A stretch of DNA of 54,946 nt from Mnemiopsis leidyi (lineage: Eukaryota; Ctenophora; Tentaculata; Lobata; Bolinopsidae): assembly GCA_000226015.1 (NCBI GenBank), contig JH153586.1, positions 82,749 to 137,694 on the forward strand, read 5' to 3'. Shown here piece by piece: positions 25,401 to 36,796 of this stretch. The stretch's first letter is position 1, and each line of letters starts with the position of its first letter. The translations under genes were made by a program, and so were the position numbers. The notes below the pieces were generated by a model. It had not been told where the DNA came from. It worked only from the letters and a program-made list of their open reading frames with translations, and ran no database searches.

Positions 25401-28400
25401 AAACGAAAAAATTGACGATTTATAAATCAAACATTAAATCTCACTACTAAGACTCAATAAAAACATTTGTAAAACAAATTTAAAAACGTATCACTTCCTG
25501 AACTCAACAACAACTAATATTACCCAGGAGACATGCTCCTGCACTTCGACTACAACACCACTCCATACGCGGTACCTTTACTCGTTCCAGTGTTTCTAAT
25601 ATTCACCATGATCCTGACTGTCGCTCTGACAAGAACTGTCCGCGCCAGAAGTAAATCTCCTAAGGTATAGGGATTAAGCTTATGTTGGTAGCTTAGATTT
25701 TACTTGATGTGGATTAAGTATAAGATTCAATGAATGCTACTTCACTGAATGCAAAATCAAGTACACCGAGAAAAAAAAGATATCGTCTCAAAATACCTTA
25801 TAACGATACATGGCATGGTTATTAACTCGATATCAGAAAACTGCTCAGGAAAAGGAGATAGACCCTGAAGCTCTAAACTTGGGAAAGATAACAGAGCTGG
25901 GGGCAAAAGAGGGACTAAGAACTATAAAGTTGTGTTTTGACGAAACTTCGGAGGCACTAAACATCAAGTCTAAAGGTTTGTTTGTTTTCCGACGTATATA
26001 GTTGAAGAAAAAAAAGAAGAAGATTAAGAACGAAGAAAAAACAAAAAATACAAAGAGCGCAGTACGAAATCACAGTGATCTGCATACTTACACAACAACT
26101 ACTACTACTTTCAACAACTACTACTAATTAAATAATCTGAGGTTCTCTAAAGATGATAAATAAATTGAAGAATTCAAGAACCCAGTCATGTTAACTGTTT
26201 TATTTCGTTTCTCCAACCAAACCAAAAGTACTTACACACAATCTGCATACTTACACACATACTTCTTACTACACACTTATAATCTTATTCAGGGAAGGTT
26301 GTGCGAAGTATCGCCTTTAAAAAGTTCTCCAGCCTCCCGATAGTGACTTGTAGCGACAACAGACTTATCCTGCTTATCTGCATTCCTAAAGTGAGCATGA
26401 TTGATTCGTTTAAGTTTCCTCATGTATAAGTGCTGAAGTTTGTGCTTAACAGAGGATGCTATAAGAGCCCTTGTTAAACCCGCGGTTCGACGTTACCACT
26501 TACCGAACACCGCCTTTGTATTCCAACTTTGAATGTTTCCAGGAATACGACGTACTACTAAAGTTTGGATCCGTTCGGAAGAAGGAGGTAGCATTGGAAG
26601 AGCTTACCAACTTCTGTACTGGTGCAAGGGTAAGAAAACTGTTTTGTTTTTCGAGATAAAAAAATGAAAAATTGTCTCGAACATTCTGTCCAAACCACAT
26701 CCCGTAAGTTTGAAGAGAATGATCCCGAGATGTTGATTATATAAAGATAAATTTAATACAAGATGAGCAATATCACCGAAAAAGTTGGTCCTGTCTGATA
26801 TTTCTTTATGACAAAACGAGTCTTATATGACTTACTTATCTTAGAACAGTCTGGATCTCCATATGGAAAATCAATAATCCCATCTCTACAAATAGCTCTG
26901 GCGTATTTCCCTTTGTTTATGTGGTTAGGCTCACTGCATTTGTAGTGAATTTCTGCACCATTTGGATAAGGACGGAGGTTTTGGGTTTCCATGATATTGA
27001 ACTCGGTTTCGAATAATTCACAGTATCCTACTGCAATAAGACAATTTTATTCTCTTGATGAAGGAATTGCTATTCAAATGCTGTGTTTTTTAATTGTTTA
27101 TTTGTGATTTTCGCTATGCAGTTCTGTAACCCAAAAACCATATGATTCTGAGTATCGAGTACAACTGGATTGGCGATAAATCGAAAAATAATATAAATTT
27201 TTACCTTTGCTTGCTCCGATTATCGCGACCTCTGCAATGCTGTATTCACAATCATATTCGCTGTACTTCTTAGTTCTTATTACGTTTCCAAGCTTACAAG
27301 AAACTGACATATAATCAGTATCGTTGTATCCACTGTCATCATCGGAGCCTGTGTTATCAAAGCTAGTCATGTCGTCATCGCCATCTCCAGCAATAAACAC
27401 GGCCATAGAATATAAACTACAATTTTCATCTGCAGTTTCATTAGCTTTACGACAGGAGCATCGCGGCAGGTAATTTTCAGTGCAAGTCCATTTGAAATCG
27501 ATTGCACCATCATCTTTGTATAACCACACCTCATTTATACAGTACACCTACAAAAAGAAATCGTTAGGATGCTCGGCTATGAAAAATTAGTGTTCGAATC
27601 AAAAATTATAAATCAAGATCAAATTCCGGGGTCACATTTTTGTTGTCTGCACAAAATTAATGTCGGAGACCAGATATTACTTTTATCTTGCTTACGTCTT
27701 TGAAATAGAGTTTGTACCAACAATTTCTATGTTCTGGATCTTTTACTGCAGTACTCTTAGTAGCAAAGTTTAAATCAATTGCGTATCTAGCTTGGTCAGG
27801 ATCCGAAACCCCAGACACCTCTATACCAGAGGGTATGATTTCACCGGGTAATGTTTCTCTTCCTGAAAGTTTAGACCTTTAAAAGTTTTAACGTTATACA
27901 TCCTAGTTATATAATCAAAAATATAATTTGTATCTTTAATCAATGATTTTTTGGTGCATTGTATTTCTCGAATTAATAACAACCTTGTCATGGATTAAAT
28001 TTTTACATTGTTTAGTCTAAAATAAAATTGGTTAAAGCGTATCTGATATTGGGTACCTTGAACGCCGGGAATGAATATGAAAACAAAAATAAGTGCATCC
28101 ATCAGTATCATGTGGCCATCAAAAGTGAGGGCACCATTTTCTGAAGAAAATGGTGTTATAAAGACATTAAATTATGAAAAGTAAATACAATTCACATTTC
28201 GCACTTTCTCAGATAGATATTGAATATTGATAGATTTTTTTCAATTTTAAACAACAGCTTGAGATTAAAGAACGTCTGATGCAGGGGTAAACAAATATGG
28301 AATTATAGACGTTAACTGCACCCGTTCCTATTTTCCGGTGAAGTTATTGTATTATAAGGACTAATGATTCTTTAGATACTAATAACCTTTCAATAGTGAC

Positions 28401-31400
28401 AGTTCGCATACGTGGGCGCTTGGAAGATTTTAAAAATGCCATTACTGAAATCGACACATGATCGTAACTGTCTTTTTGATGAAGACAGATTATTAGCCTG
28501 TGCGGACCACATGATATCGATTTTTAGCTTTGATCTTTGTATCTATTGACAGGTTCATAGTTTATTTCAAAGCCGAACCCTAAAAATGAACTTTTTAATG
28601 CCGAGCATGAGCCCCCGTTTCAAAGAATCGCGCAATTTTTTCAACGTCGGAAACTCAACGAAAAGTGATAGAATTTTGCCCATTTCTATGAACAAATGGC
28701 CCCTACTGAATAACGGAAAAAGCGTTTGATTCACGGGGATTTAGAATGAGTACTTAATGTCTATATTCTATTAATACTCTATATATAGGACGCAAGACAG
28801 CTAGTTTAACAGGAGGAAATAATGATGCTCCCTCAGGTGGAGATAGAAACCAGGCAGCTAACAGAGAAACAGATTATCAACATGGCGAAAACAGAAAAAC
28901 ATCGACAGCATTTAGTCAACACCTTCCTCTCTACCGGTAAATATTGCAATAAAGAGTAGAGAAAATTAAGAAAAAATAATTGACTTGATTTATTTTTTTC
29001 TAAATTTCTGACCAAATGATCAAAACGATGATACAACTGATTGTTTCAGACGTGAATCTTAGAATTCGCTTGAAGTTAAAGCTGAAATTTTCTTAAAGTT
29101 GAATTATTTGAAGTTGTGAACATGGTGTAGTTAGATTCCCCTTTTAACCTTGCAACTTCTGCCCAGTGTTTTCGGAAATGGTGCAGGCTGAAAATAGCAA
29201 TGGAGTAGTGGAAAACGGTAATCAAGCTCACAAAGGAAGCATCGACTATAATAAGTCTGATCTTAAAGGTAAATATAAATCAATAAGGGAAACAGTTTAG
29301 ATGTTATACCAGTGTCCTATTTTTGTGATTTTTAATATATCACAAGAAACGTGCATGTTTCGCAAGAACGTGAAAATCTGAAATCAATAATTCTTTTCAA
29401 TATAGTTAGATTCCTTTTTTGAAAGTGACACTGGACTGATGCGGATATGGTACAGGAAGGTAAGCCATAATCCCTCATTCCCTCAGGAGTCGGAAGTCAC
29501 GTGTTGGAGTGTGAACTTTCCCGCAGTGAGTTTGCCAGTGCTCTGGGACTCCGATCTGACCAAGAGTTTGTGGAGAAAGTCTTTCCTCTTGTCGACAAGG
29601 ACAATAACGGCAGGTACTTTGAGCGACCTGGCTCAGCTGGCTCGCTATAAGTTCACTCATGAAATAGTGCTTACTGTTCTTACTTTAAAGTATCCTTCAG
29701 CTCTAAGTCTCTAACAATTACATTACCAACCTCTTTGAACAGTACATTGAGATCAGCAAGGGTTTATAACTCAAAGTTGTGTGCTTCACTCAGAAATTAT
29801 TTTTATCACTTGTGAGCTTTGCCTGTCGATATCTTCAGTTTATGTCTTTTTACCGATCAAGGCACAATAAAGCATTATTAACCCAATGGTCAAACTTTAA
29901 TAAGTATACCATAGGGGTTCATGTTTATTTTCTTTCGATGCAGAATGCTTATCGCTTATATGAATCTAGTTATTTTCAGCATAAGTTTTCGAGAGTTCCT
30001 CAGCTTCATGATAGTCTACTCGACTGGATCGTCCGATGACAAGCTCAAGTTGATCTTTAACATGTACGACTACGATAAAAATGGTAAAGCACACAACTAT
30101 TCATATGATCCTCTGCCATATATTTAGACCAGTGTCAAATAAAAAATTCTGAAATTGTTATTTGCCTCGCTGCCTTTGAAATCTCTTTATTTTGGTAGCC
30201 CCATGTTTTTTCCAGCTGCACAACATTTAGTAACTAAAGTTCAATGAGAACTTAATCTGCTGCATTTCGAATGATTAAGATATCATATGTTCAGATTTAA
30301 AGCGGCCGCCTTCTTATACATGAATTTTTACTGACCACTTAAATCAACAGGGTCCCTGCATGTTGATGAGATAAAACAGATGATCACATCCATGTTACAG
30401 ATGGTGTCTGCCTCAATTGACTCGGAGGAGTTGTCCAGACTGATTCAGTCCTTGTTACAACAGGTAATATTTGAGTTTTAGGAGATGTTGAGGAGGAGTT
30501 TTAGGATTTTGGTTATTAGTACATGATTACTACATAATTTTATATTTACTACAATGATCAAGTAAAACAAACCTGTAATGATAAAGTTTCAATCAAATTT
30601 ATGTACATAATTGTAGTAAAAAATAATAAAAATTTTTCTCTAGATGATTTCTGGCTGTATAAAAGATTTAGATTACTCAAAAGACCTTTTAAACGATCTA
30701 TGGCTGTATAAAGATTTAGATTACTCAAAAGACCTTTTAAACGATCTAAAATGTTCGTCCGTTACGACATTACATGATGCCACATCGCCTCTAAAGTGCG
30801 TCGGTTTTATTGTTTCTCAACTGCAACATAATATCCGTCAGCATCTATTTCACGCGTACAATGTTCATCCGCCTCTTCAAGATATTACTTCGTTCTTCAT
30901 TAAGCCTAATTAAACCTTTTTTTTTTAATTCTATTACTATAATTAGAGGCATTTGTAGTTGTATCTCTTCAGTCTTTATATAGACTTAAGAAAGAAGGCT
31001 TTTGGTTTTTTTTGGGAATGGATCAGATGTTAGACATATTCGTTCATTTTTTTGATTAGCTTCAATTTACTATCTTTTCATGAATTATCTTATTGACTTT
31101 CGGGTTTAGTTTTGTCTACCGGGTACAATTATTTTCTATATTTACATCCTTTAATTCATATCTGTTTTTAGAAGATTTATAATCTTAGATCTTCGTGCCA
31201 GACATTGCATTTATTATTCAACCTATTTATTTGTAATCCTTGTAATCCTTACAAACGAAACGTATCAAGATGACTGTCTAGCAGTCGAGCACATATTCAA
31301 AACAACCATGAAATGATCATGATAGCCTATAGTCATGTGTGAACATTAATTAATAATTATTTCCAGGCTAATCTAGGTGAAAAAGAAGAACTGACATTTG

Positions 31401-34400
31401 AGGAATTTAGGACCGTCATGGCAGCATATAAGAAGGACATCGAAAAGGCCAACCTAGCGGTAACTCAAACTTAACAATATAATTAAAAATTATTTCCAAA
31501 TTAAGCGTTCTTCCATAGCAATGTACATGGCAGTTCAGTGGACTGCGAGTTTGTCAGCCTCATGCTCTTATCCCCCAAGTCTGAAGATACAATGTTTTAG
31601 TTTTCAAAACATATCCTGTCATATCACTTTTCTGTAGTTATCTTAAGCTTAACACTATCTCGAAGGTTCAAGGTGCAGAGAAAAGTGTCAAAACCAATCA
31701 GAGAAACAAGGTTTTTACAGCAATAAGAAGTCAGGCTAGAGGTCGGGAGATAAAACGTCATATCGAAAATCACAGGTATTTGGTATTTTGGTAGTTCGTC
31801 AGTCAGGTAACACCTGAGAGTTGACACACATACTTATACCACGATTAGTTTTAGGATAATTTTATAATTTATCTCTCGAATCTCTAGGCTCCAGCTGTTG
31901 AAGATTTTAGCACGGAAGTTGAACTCACATATTTCTTTACAGACTAGAGATATTCTACACGTTAGTTTTCTCGCTGATGGTTCTTGTCCTGTTTTTCGAG
32001 AGGTTTATAACGTATAGTCGGTATAAGGACCATACTGGATACCCACAGTTGCTCGGGTAAGTAACCAATTGATATGAATACGCGGGTAACATTTTTTCAA
32101 CCATTTGAACGCGATCTAGTCGATTGAAAGATTGGTAAAACTGATTTATTTTCGTCAAACATTTAAATCATTATTATTTTAGGTATTCATTATCTTTAAC
32201 AAGAGGATCAGCCGCTGTTCTGATGTTTACCTTCCCCATTTTTCTTCTGCTGATGTGCAAGAACACTATAACTCATCTTAGAGGTGCAAGCTTTTTTTAG
32301 CTTATATGACAATATTTAGCTTATATGACAATATTTCAAAATATTGTCAGTCTAAATTGCTGTTCCTCAAAAACTAGTTATGGAATAACATACAATACCA
32401 ATCTGTTTTGGTTTGATACCGTAGCTGTATCTAGAGTGTCAAAACCGCACATAAGAACTGGATAACAATAATAACGATGATAACCATGATAATAAACAGG
32501 TACATTTTTAAAGAGGTACATCCCTCTGGACGCCAATAGAGCTGCTCACATTTACCTAGGATGTGTCACTTTGGTGTTCATTCTTATTCATTGTATTGGC
32601 CACGGGTAAGTCCAGATTTTCATTCGATCCGATCAATTATGAGTTAAGTTTTAAGATGTTTTACCATATAGCAGTACATTATGTTATCATCTTTCGCCCC
32701 GAAAATAATCGTAGAAAAGAAGAGTTACTTTGCTTTGGATTTCCGCTGTGTTAGTTTTTCCCACAACAGTGTTATCCATCCACTTCAGCCACCACTGTAA
32801 ATCTTCACAATAAGCTTGTTGTCAGGTACAATTTCTACATGATAACAACACTGTCACCCGACCATCTTTCCTGTCTGATGCCACGGACTTGGTTAGACGG
32901 AACTGGACAAGCAACAATAGTCGGCCTGCTCTTTGGGACAATAACAGGTGCATATGAAATTAGCATCTGCGTATGATGAAAATGCTTAAGAACACTTAAA
33001 TCTCACTTATGCAGGTGCTATAAATCTTATTTATAACAGGTGCTATAAAATGGTACCTTAAGAGAATTTAATTTTTAAGGATTCTGCTGTTCTATACTTT
33101 ATACTTTCATAACACAACCTCACAAATACATGAACCCTGTATTTACTATTTCTATATCAGGTATCACGGGTATACTCCTAGTTCTTGCTCTGCTTACCAT
33201 GTACATATGTGCTACTCAGTACGCTAGACGATACCTTCACCGCTGGTTCTGGAACACTCATCAGTTGTATCCACTGGTGCTTGGTCTCATGGTTCTTCAC
33301 GGAGCAGGGAGGCTGCTTCAGGTAGAGTATATCTATAGTTTAGCTGATTTAGCTTAGTAGATTTAGTTCAGACATTTTTCATCGCGAACCTCCAAAGCAT
33401 AAATACTAGTCCAATCATTGTCTAAACAGTTATATGCCAAATTGATGAATTTAATTCTGTAAAGTTTTTATTTCTTAGCACATATCAAAATTACATTATA
33501 TTTCAGGAACCCACGTTCCACTTTTACCTAGCTGGACCGGCAATTCTCTTTACTCTAGACAAGCTTATCAGTGTAAGCAGGAAGAAAAGAGAAATACCTC
33601 TCATAGAGGCTAACATTCTACCAAGCGAGGTTTATATCGTTCTTTGTTGTCATTAAGCTGTTTCTTTGTATCTTTGAAATGATCTCCCATAGTGAAGCAA
33701 AATTAGCCGCGTACCGTGTCATAAAGAGACGATTGACCAAAAGCTACTCGTATCTCCAACATGTGTACACAACCTACCTCCTGTAAAAGGGATATTGTTT
33801 AACCCCTGTATAAAAGTACTTTGATTAAAATTACATCACACTTACACCAGGTAACAAACCTGGTGTTCAAAAGACCGGTAGATTTCCACTACTTAGCTGG
33901 CCAGTACGTTAACATAGCTCTGGTTAACAGCGGGACGGGAAGGGACGAGTATCACCCCTTCACGCTAACTTCAGGTTTGAGATTTTGTAGTAGCAGCGGG
34001 TAGTTATTTAGTCTCATAACAGACTTTAATACTTTTTTTTAATACTTTCAACACTACTATTATACAAATAATTTGAGTATGATTATGATGTTGAACATCG
34101 GAACGTGATTACCAATTAACAACTTGTGTCCCTTGTCCGAGTCTACTCAGAGAAAACAAGAAATTTTGAACAATCAGACTTTAATACTTTCAACACTACT
34201 ATTATGCAAATAATTTGAGAATCTTGCCAATAAGAACGTGTCTGTTCGAAATTATTTCGAGTAAAAAGTTCCCTAAAAGATCGCATTTAGTCATACAGAG
34301 AAAAGTAACACTCAAATTCAGGTGTTATCTTTCTAGCATATATCCACAACATTTGTCGTGTGTATTTGTATATCAGAAACGATTATAAAAAAGAAGAAGT

Positions 34401-36041
34401 AAATAAGATTGGCAAGATTCTAAAAAACGACTTCACAAAACCAATCACTTATAAATCTTCAAACTTTTAACTACCTCCATATCCTTCAACTATATCGATT
34501 ACCTCCGTTCTACTCTACCCATTAATCCCAATACCCATCCACCCTTTTCCTAAGAGTCTAACGTTCTAACATTCTAACACGACTCCCCTTCAGCCCCACA
34601 CGAGGATTACCTCTCAGTGCATATCCGGACTTGCAAAGGCTGGACAAAGGTACTGCGAGATCTAGTTATCAAGAACCAGAAGAACCCGGAGAGGAACCCT
34701 AATTTGTTTGTGGATGGTCCTTTTGGGGAGGCGCACCAGGACTACTCAAACTACGAGGTAGGACTTAGTGTTGAATTCAAAGCTGGTTTATGTTATTGTT
34801 ATTTGTTAGTCAGGCGGTATAGCTGACTAGCAATAGCAGACTAGATTTCTTGAAATTAGATATTCATTAAGTGAATTTTCCATAACACGACTGACAAATA
34901 TAATTGAAAAATTCAGGTTGTGATTCTAGTTGGTGGTGGTATTGGGGTAACTCCGTTCGCGTCCATTCTAAAAGATTTGGTCCACAAAGCATCCTCAATG
35001 CAGGCATCCTTGTCGAGAGTGAAAAAAGTGTACTTCTTGTGGTCAACTAGAACCCAGAAGCAGTTTGAGTGGCTGCTTGACATTTTAGGTGAGTTTTGGA
35101 GTATTTTTTAACTGTGAATCTATTTTAAATCTAAGAGTGTAAATTGTATAATTTATTGTCTGCATTGAGCACATGATGACCACTCTTTAGGAAAGTGTGA
35201 AAAAGAAGATACAAGAAATTTGTTAGACACTCATATATTTATAACTCGGTTTTACGAAAAGAGCGATTTAAGAACGACAATGTTGTACATTTGTGAGCGT
35301 CAGTTCCAAGGAATCTCCAACAGGTCAGTAAATTGGTTAGAAATGATGGAATGTTTTAGTCCGATTATCTAGACTTCAAGGGAAAAAACGTTATACATAT
35401 ACGTTATCGGTATTGTGTCTTGCGCGGTGGTACATTGTTATTGAAAGTGTTCTACACTTAGCTTAACGCGCACTTTGCTGAATGCGCACCACTTTGCATA
35501 ATTTAGCACACTTTGCTATTAATGCACGAGCTTTGGTTAATTCGCACGTACGTATTTCAATTCGGACTAGTAGTCTATTCAAGCCCATTGTTTTGAAATG
35601 CTATTATCTTGTGATGTACATAAGAGTAATGGAATTTTTACTTCAGATCCTTGTTTACTGGTTTGAAAGCAGTCACACACTTTGGTAGACCAAACTTTTG
35701 CAGTATATTCAACCACATCGCTTTAACCCATGAGGTAGTGTAATGTTATTCTCTGATTCTTATTCTCTGATTCTCACATCAGCTACCATTCAACACATTT
35801 TTGGCCGATAATTGAAATGTAGACATGATTTTTCTAATTCTCATTTTAAAAGCTTTTCTAACGTTTCATCTTTACTTAACAAAAATTCAATATATTTTGA
35901 TATATAAGTACAAAAACCCAGGATGTAAGGAAGTTCGGAGTGTTTGTGTGTGGACCGGGAACCATGTCAGACGCTGTCAAACTCACTTGCAGCAAGATAA
36001 CCGGCAAGCAGACTTTCGTGGCGTATGCCGAAAACTTTTAA
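19483..36041 (+). CDS. DUOX: Dual oxidase (DUOX), complete, 37 coding exons, 1490 aa
   Basis: A membrane NADPH oxidase that passes electrons from cytosolic NADPH through FAD and two haems to O2, releasing H2O2 outside, under calcium control; DUOX enzymes serve epithelial defence and matrix crosslinking. The model has a signal peptide ([17 protein letters not shown]), an extracellular animal-peroxidase-like domain (about 20-560), a first helix (about 573-595), an intracellular linker with two canonical EF-hands, and a six-helix ferric reductase core with FAD and NADPH domains ending AYAENF (human DUOX ends in YENF). All 37 exons join in phase and the total is 4473 nt, 1490 aa against about 1550 in human DUOX1. 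Exon coordinates are in the three domain entries that follow. Intron 18 holds a nested minus-strand gene. I am very sure of the family; single exon edges may shift slightly. Confidence 0.95.
20250..20680 (+). repeat. Minisatellite of DUOX exon 3 donor junction, 10 copies
   Basis: The last bases of exon 3 and the start of intron 3 (CTTTTACCCTACTTTA, then GTGAGT, then TTTATTGGTACACCACAC) are repeated in tandem. Donor-like junctions follow positions 20266, 20311, 20352, 20399, 20440, 20485, 20530, 20573, 20618 and 20663, spaced 41-47 bp. Seven read TTTA/GTGAGT, one TTTA/GTAAGT and two TTTA/GTGAGC. Only the first gives an open product: reading on past it meets TAG two codons later. Confidence 0.9.
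24695..24775 (+). mobile_element. tRNA-like Pol III sequence in DUOX intron 13 (candidate SINE head)
   Basis: An A-box-like TAGCGTTGTTGG (24701-24712) is followed about 47 nt later by a B-box-like GAGTTCGAACC (about 24748-24758). The spacing fits a tRNA or tRNA-derived SINE. A full cloverleaf is not convincing, so this is probably a SINE head or tRNA pseudogene. It lies on the DUOX sense strand. Confidence 0.35.
26753..28111 (-). CDS. Secreted protein with possible lectin-like module and sushi/CCP domain, nested in DUOX intron 18
   Basis: Minus-strand exons are 28111-28057, 27862-27696, 27547-27205 and 27030-26753. All have GT/AG borders and continuous phase, giving 843 nt and 280 aa. The N-terminus is a signal peptide ([18 protein letters not shown]). 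Exons 2-3 form a Cys-containing module ([29 protein letters not shown], closing with [12 protein letters not shown]) that recalls fucolectin / F5/8C galactose-binding-like domains, whose final strand also reads C-E-V-x-V-x-G; this is tentative. An Asp-rich insert ([18 protein letters not shown]) could bind metal. Exon 4 encodes a sushi/CCP domain with four Cys (YCELF, YKCSEP, AICRDG, PDCSKI) and the [11 protein letters not shown] core. The last residues read through a GTAAGT, so a longer spliced form is possible. All of it lies inside DUOX intron 18 (26630-28812). A role in recognition or adhesion is inferred. Confidence 0.75.
30644..30752. repeat. 49-bp tandem duplication in DUOX intron 23
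   Basis: Two near-identical copies of a unit beginning GGCTGTATAAA and ending TTTTAAACGATCTA. They differ by a one-base indel in the A run, so the duplication is recent. The 89-codon frame through it has no recognisable domain. Confidence 0.88.
31648..36041 (+). other. DUOX: DUOX exons 25-37: NADPH oxidase core
   Basis: Exons: 31648-31775, 31943-32056, 32183-32283, 32500-32605, 32826-32947, 33161-33321, 33507-33629, 33851-33974, 34594-34757, 34917-35088, 35191-35323, 35647-35734, 35922-36041. The haem-binding His pairs have the NOX spacing: 14 in [18 protein letters not shown] and 13 in [17 protein letters not shown] binding is marked by HPFTLTS, NADPH binding by [17 protein letters not shown] and VCGPGTMSD, and the C-terminus is [17 protein letters not shown] matches human DUOX almost exactly. 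The exon 25 acceptor (TTATCTTAAG) is the weakest in the model, but it is the only nearby one that keeps frame. Confidence 0.94.
34019..34225 (+). mobile_element. Half copy of foldback (MITE-like) element in DUOX intron 32
   Basis: About 34055-34175 matches one arm and the centre of the element at 51688-51978: the order AACACTACTATTAT, AATTTGAGTATGATTATGAT, CGGAACGTGATTACCAATTA, GTCCCTTGTCCGAGTCTACT, GAGAAAACAAGAAAT is shared. It is flanked on both sides by direct repeats containing GACTTTAATACTTT and CAACACTACTATTAT, so either the element duplicated locally or its end was captured in a tandem duplication. Confidence 0.7.
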
Positions 36042-36501
36042 ATGTTTGGTTGGTTTCTTATATTTGATCAGATTTGGTGATTTGCATAGAATTTTGGTTT
36101 ATTGATTGGTTGATTTATTTCATTTTATACTCATTATAGTTTAACCCACAGTCATTTTAGGTTGCTTTACTGTAGTTTGAATACTTTCTTACAATTGAAG
36201 ATTTCAGTGGCCATTTTTAATGTCTATTAAATTGTAAAATTTGGAGTTTGTAAATTATATTGAAAATTTGTTTCACTTGGTTCTAAGGTTTAATCAGAAA
36301 ATTCATCCTTAGCTTGATGAAATACAAACTTATTACTTATGAATGGTTGCTTTTGACGGATCATTTTCTTCGGGATTATCTATTTTCTTTTACCTTTAAG
36401 GCGTTACAGTAAGAGAGTCAAAGCACTTTTTTATGAATCGGCAGCAAATAGAATATGAAGAATACATTTATATACATCCAAAATTACTAGTAAGGCATAG
36501 G

Positions 36502-36507
36502 TTTATT
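36502..36507 (-). terminator. Candidate polyadenylation signal, phosphagen kinase
   Basis: TTTATT on the plus strand reads AATAAA on the minus strand, about 290 nt after the kinase stop codon. It would place the kinase 3' end inside the DUOX 3' UTR. Confidence 0.4.
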
Positions 36508-36528
36508 TACAAGACTTTCTTCATTTCA

Positions 36529-36534
36529 AATAAA
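36529..36534 (+). terminator. Candidate polyadenylation signal, DUOX
   Basis: AATAAA on the plus strand, about 490 nt after the DUOX stop codon. A second AATAAA lies at 36603-36608. Which is used is not visible from sequence. Confidence 0.35.
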
Positions 36535-36796
36535 AGATTTCCAAACATAAAACCAACATAGAAAACTAAGATGAAAGACCTAAACATGAAAAATCAATTC
36601 AAAATAAAATTCGCCACTTTCAAATCGTCCGTTACGCGGCCAAATAACAAATACCTTAAGTGGCTCAAATAATGTTCTATCCATCGCTCCTTCTCGTACG
36701 ACAAAACCCAAATCTAAACGCTATCGTTATGTAACATGAGGAACGCGATTTAGTCGCTTTGTTTTTACAGTCCGAAGCTTCTTCTTCTTCCTCTCT

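Larger units (their letters stand above)
25528..31459 (+). other. DUOX: DUOX exons 15-24: first membrane helix, linker and EF-hands
   Basis: Exons: 25528-25664, 25837-25975, 26293-26390, 26543-26629, 28813-28936, 29167-29268, 29487-29613, 29980-30083, 30351-30463, 31367-31459. Exon 15 encodes the first helix ([19 protein letters not shown]). Exons 16-18 give the PH-like region, with SNRGR-type and IPK blocks recognisable against human DUOX. Two EF-hand loops are canonical: D830-E841 (DKDNNGSISFRE, split by intron 21) and D866-E877 (DYDKNGSLHVDE, split by intron 22). A weaker EF-like segment ([10 protein letters not shown]) is in exon 24. Both good loops carry acidic residues at 1, 3 and 12 and Gly at 6, so calcium regulation is expected. 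Confidence 0.92.
36042..36796. other. Convergent 3' regions of DUOX and the phosphagen kinase
   Basis: There is no coding sequence. The DUOX stop is at 36041 and the kinase stop (minus strand) at 36797, so both 3' UTRs must share these 755 bp. Candidate polyadenylation signals are AATAAA on the plus strand at 36529-36534 and 36603-36608, and AATAAA on the minus strand at 36507-36502. If these are used, the two transcripts overlap tail to tail. Confidence 0.5.
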
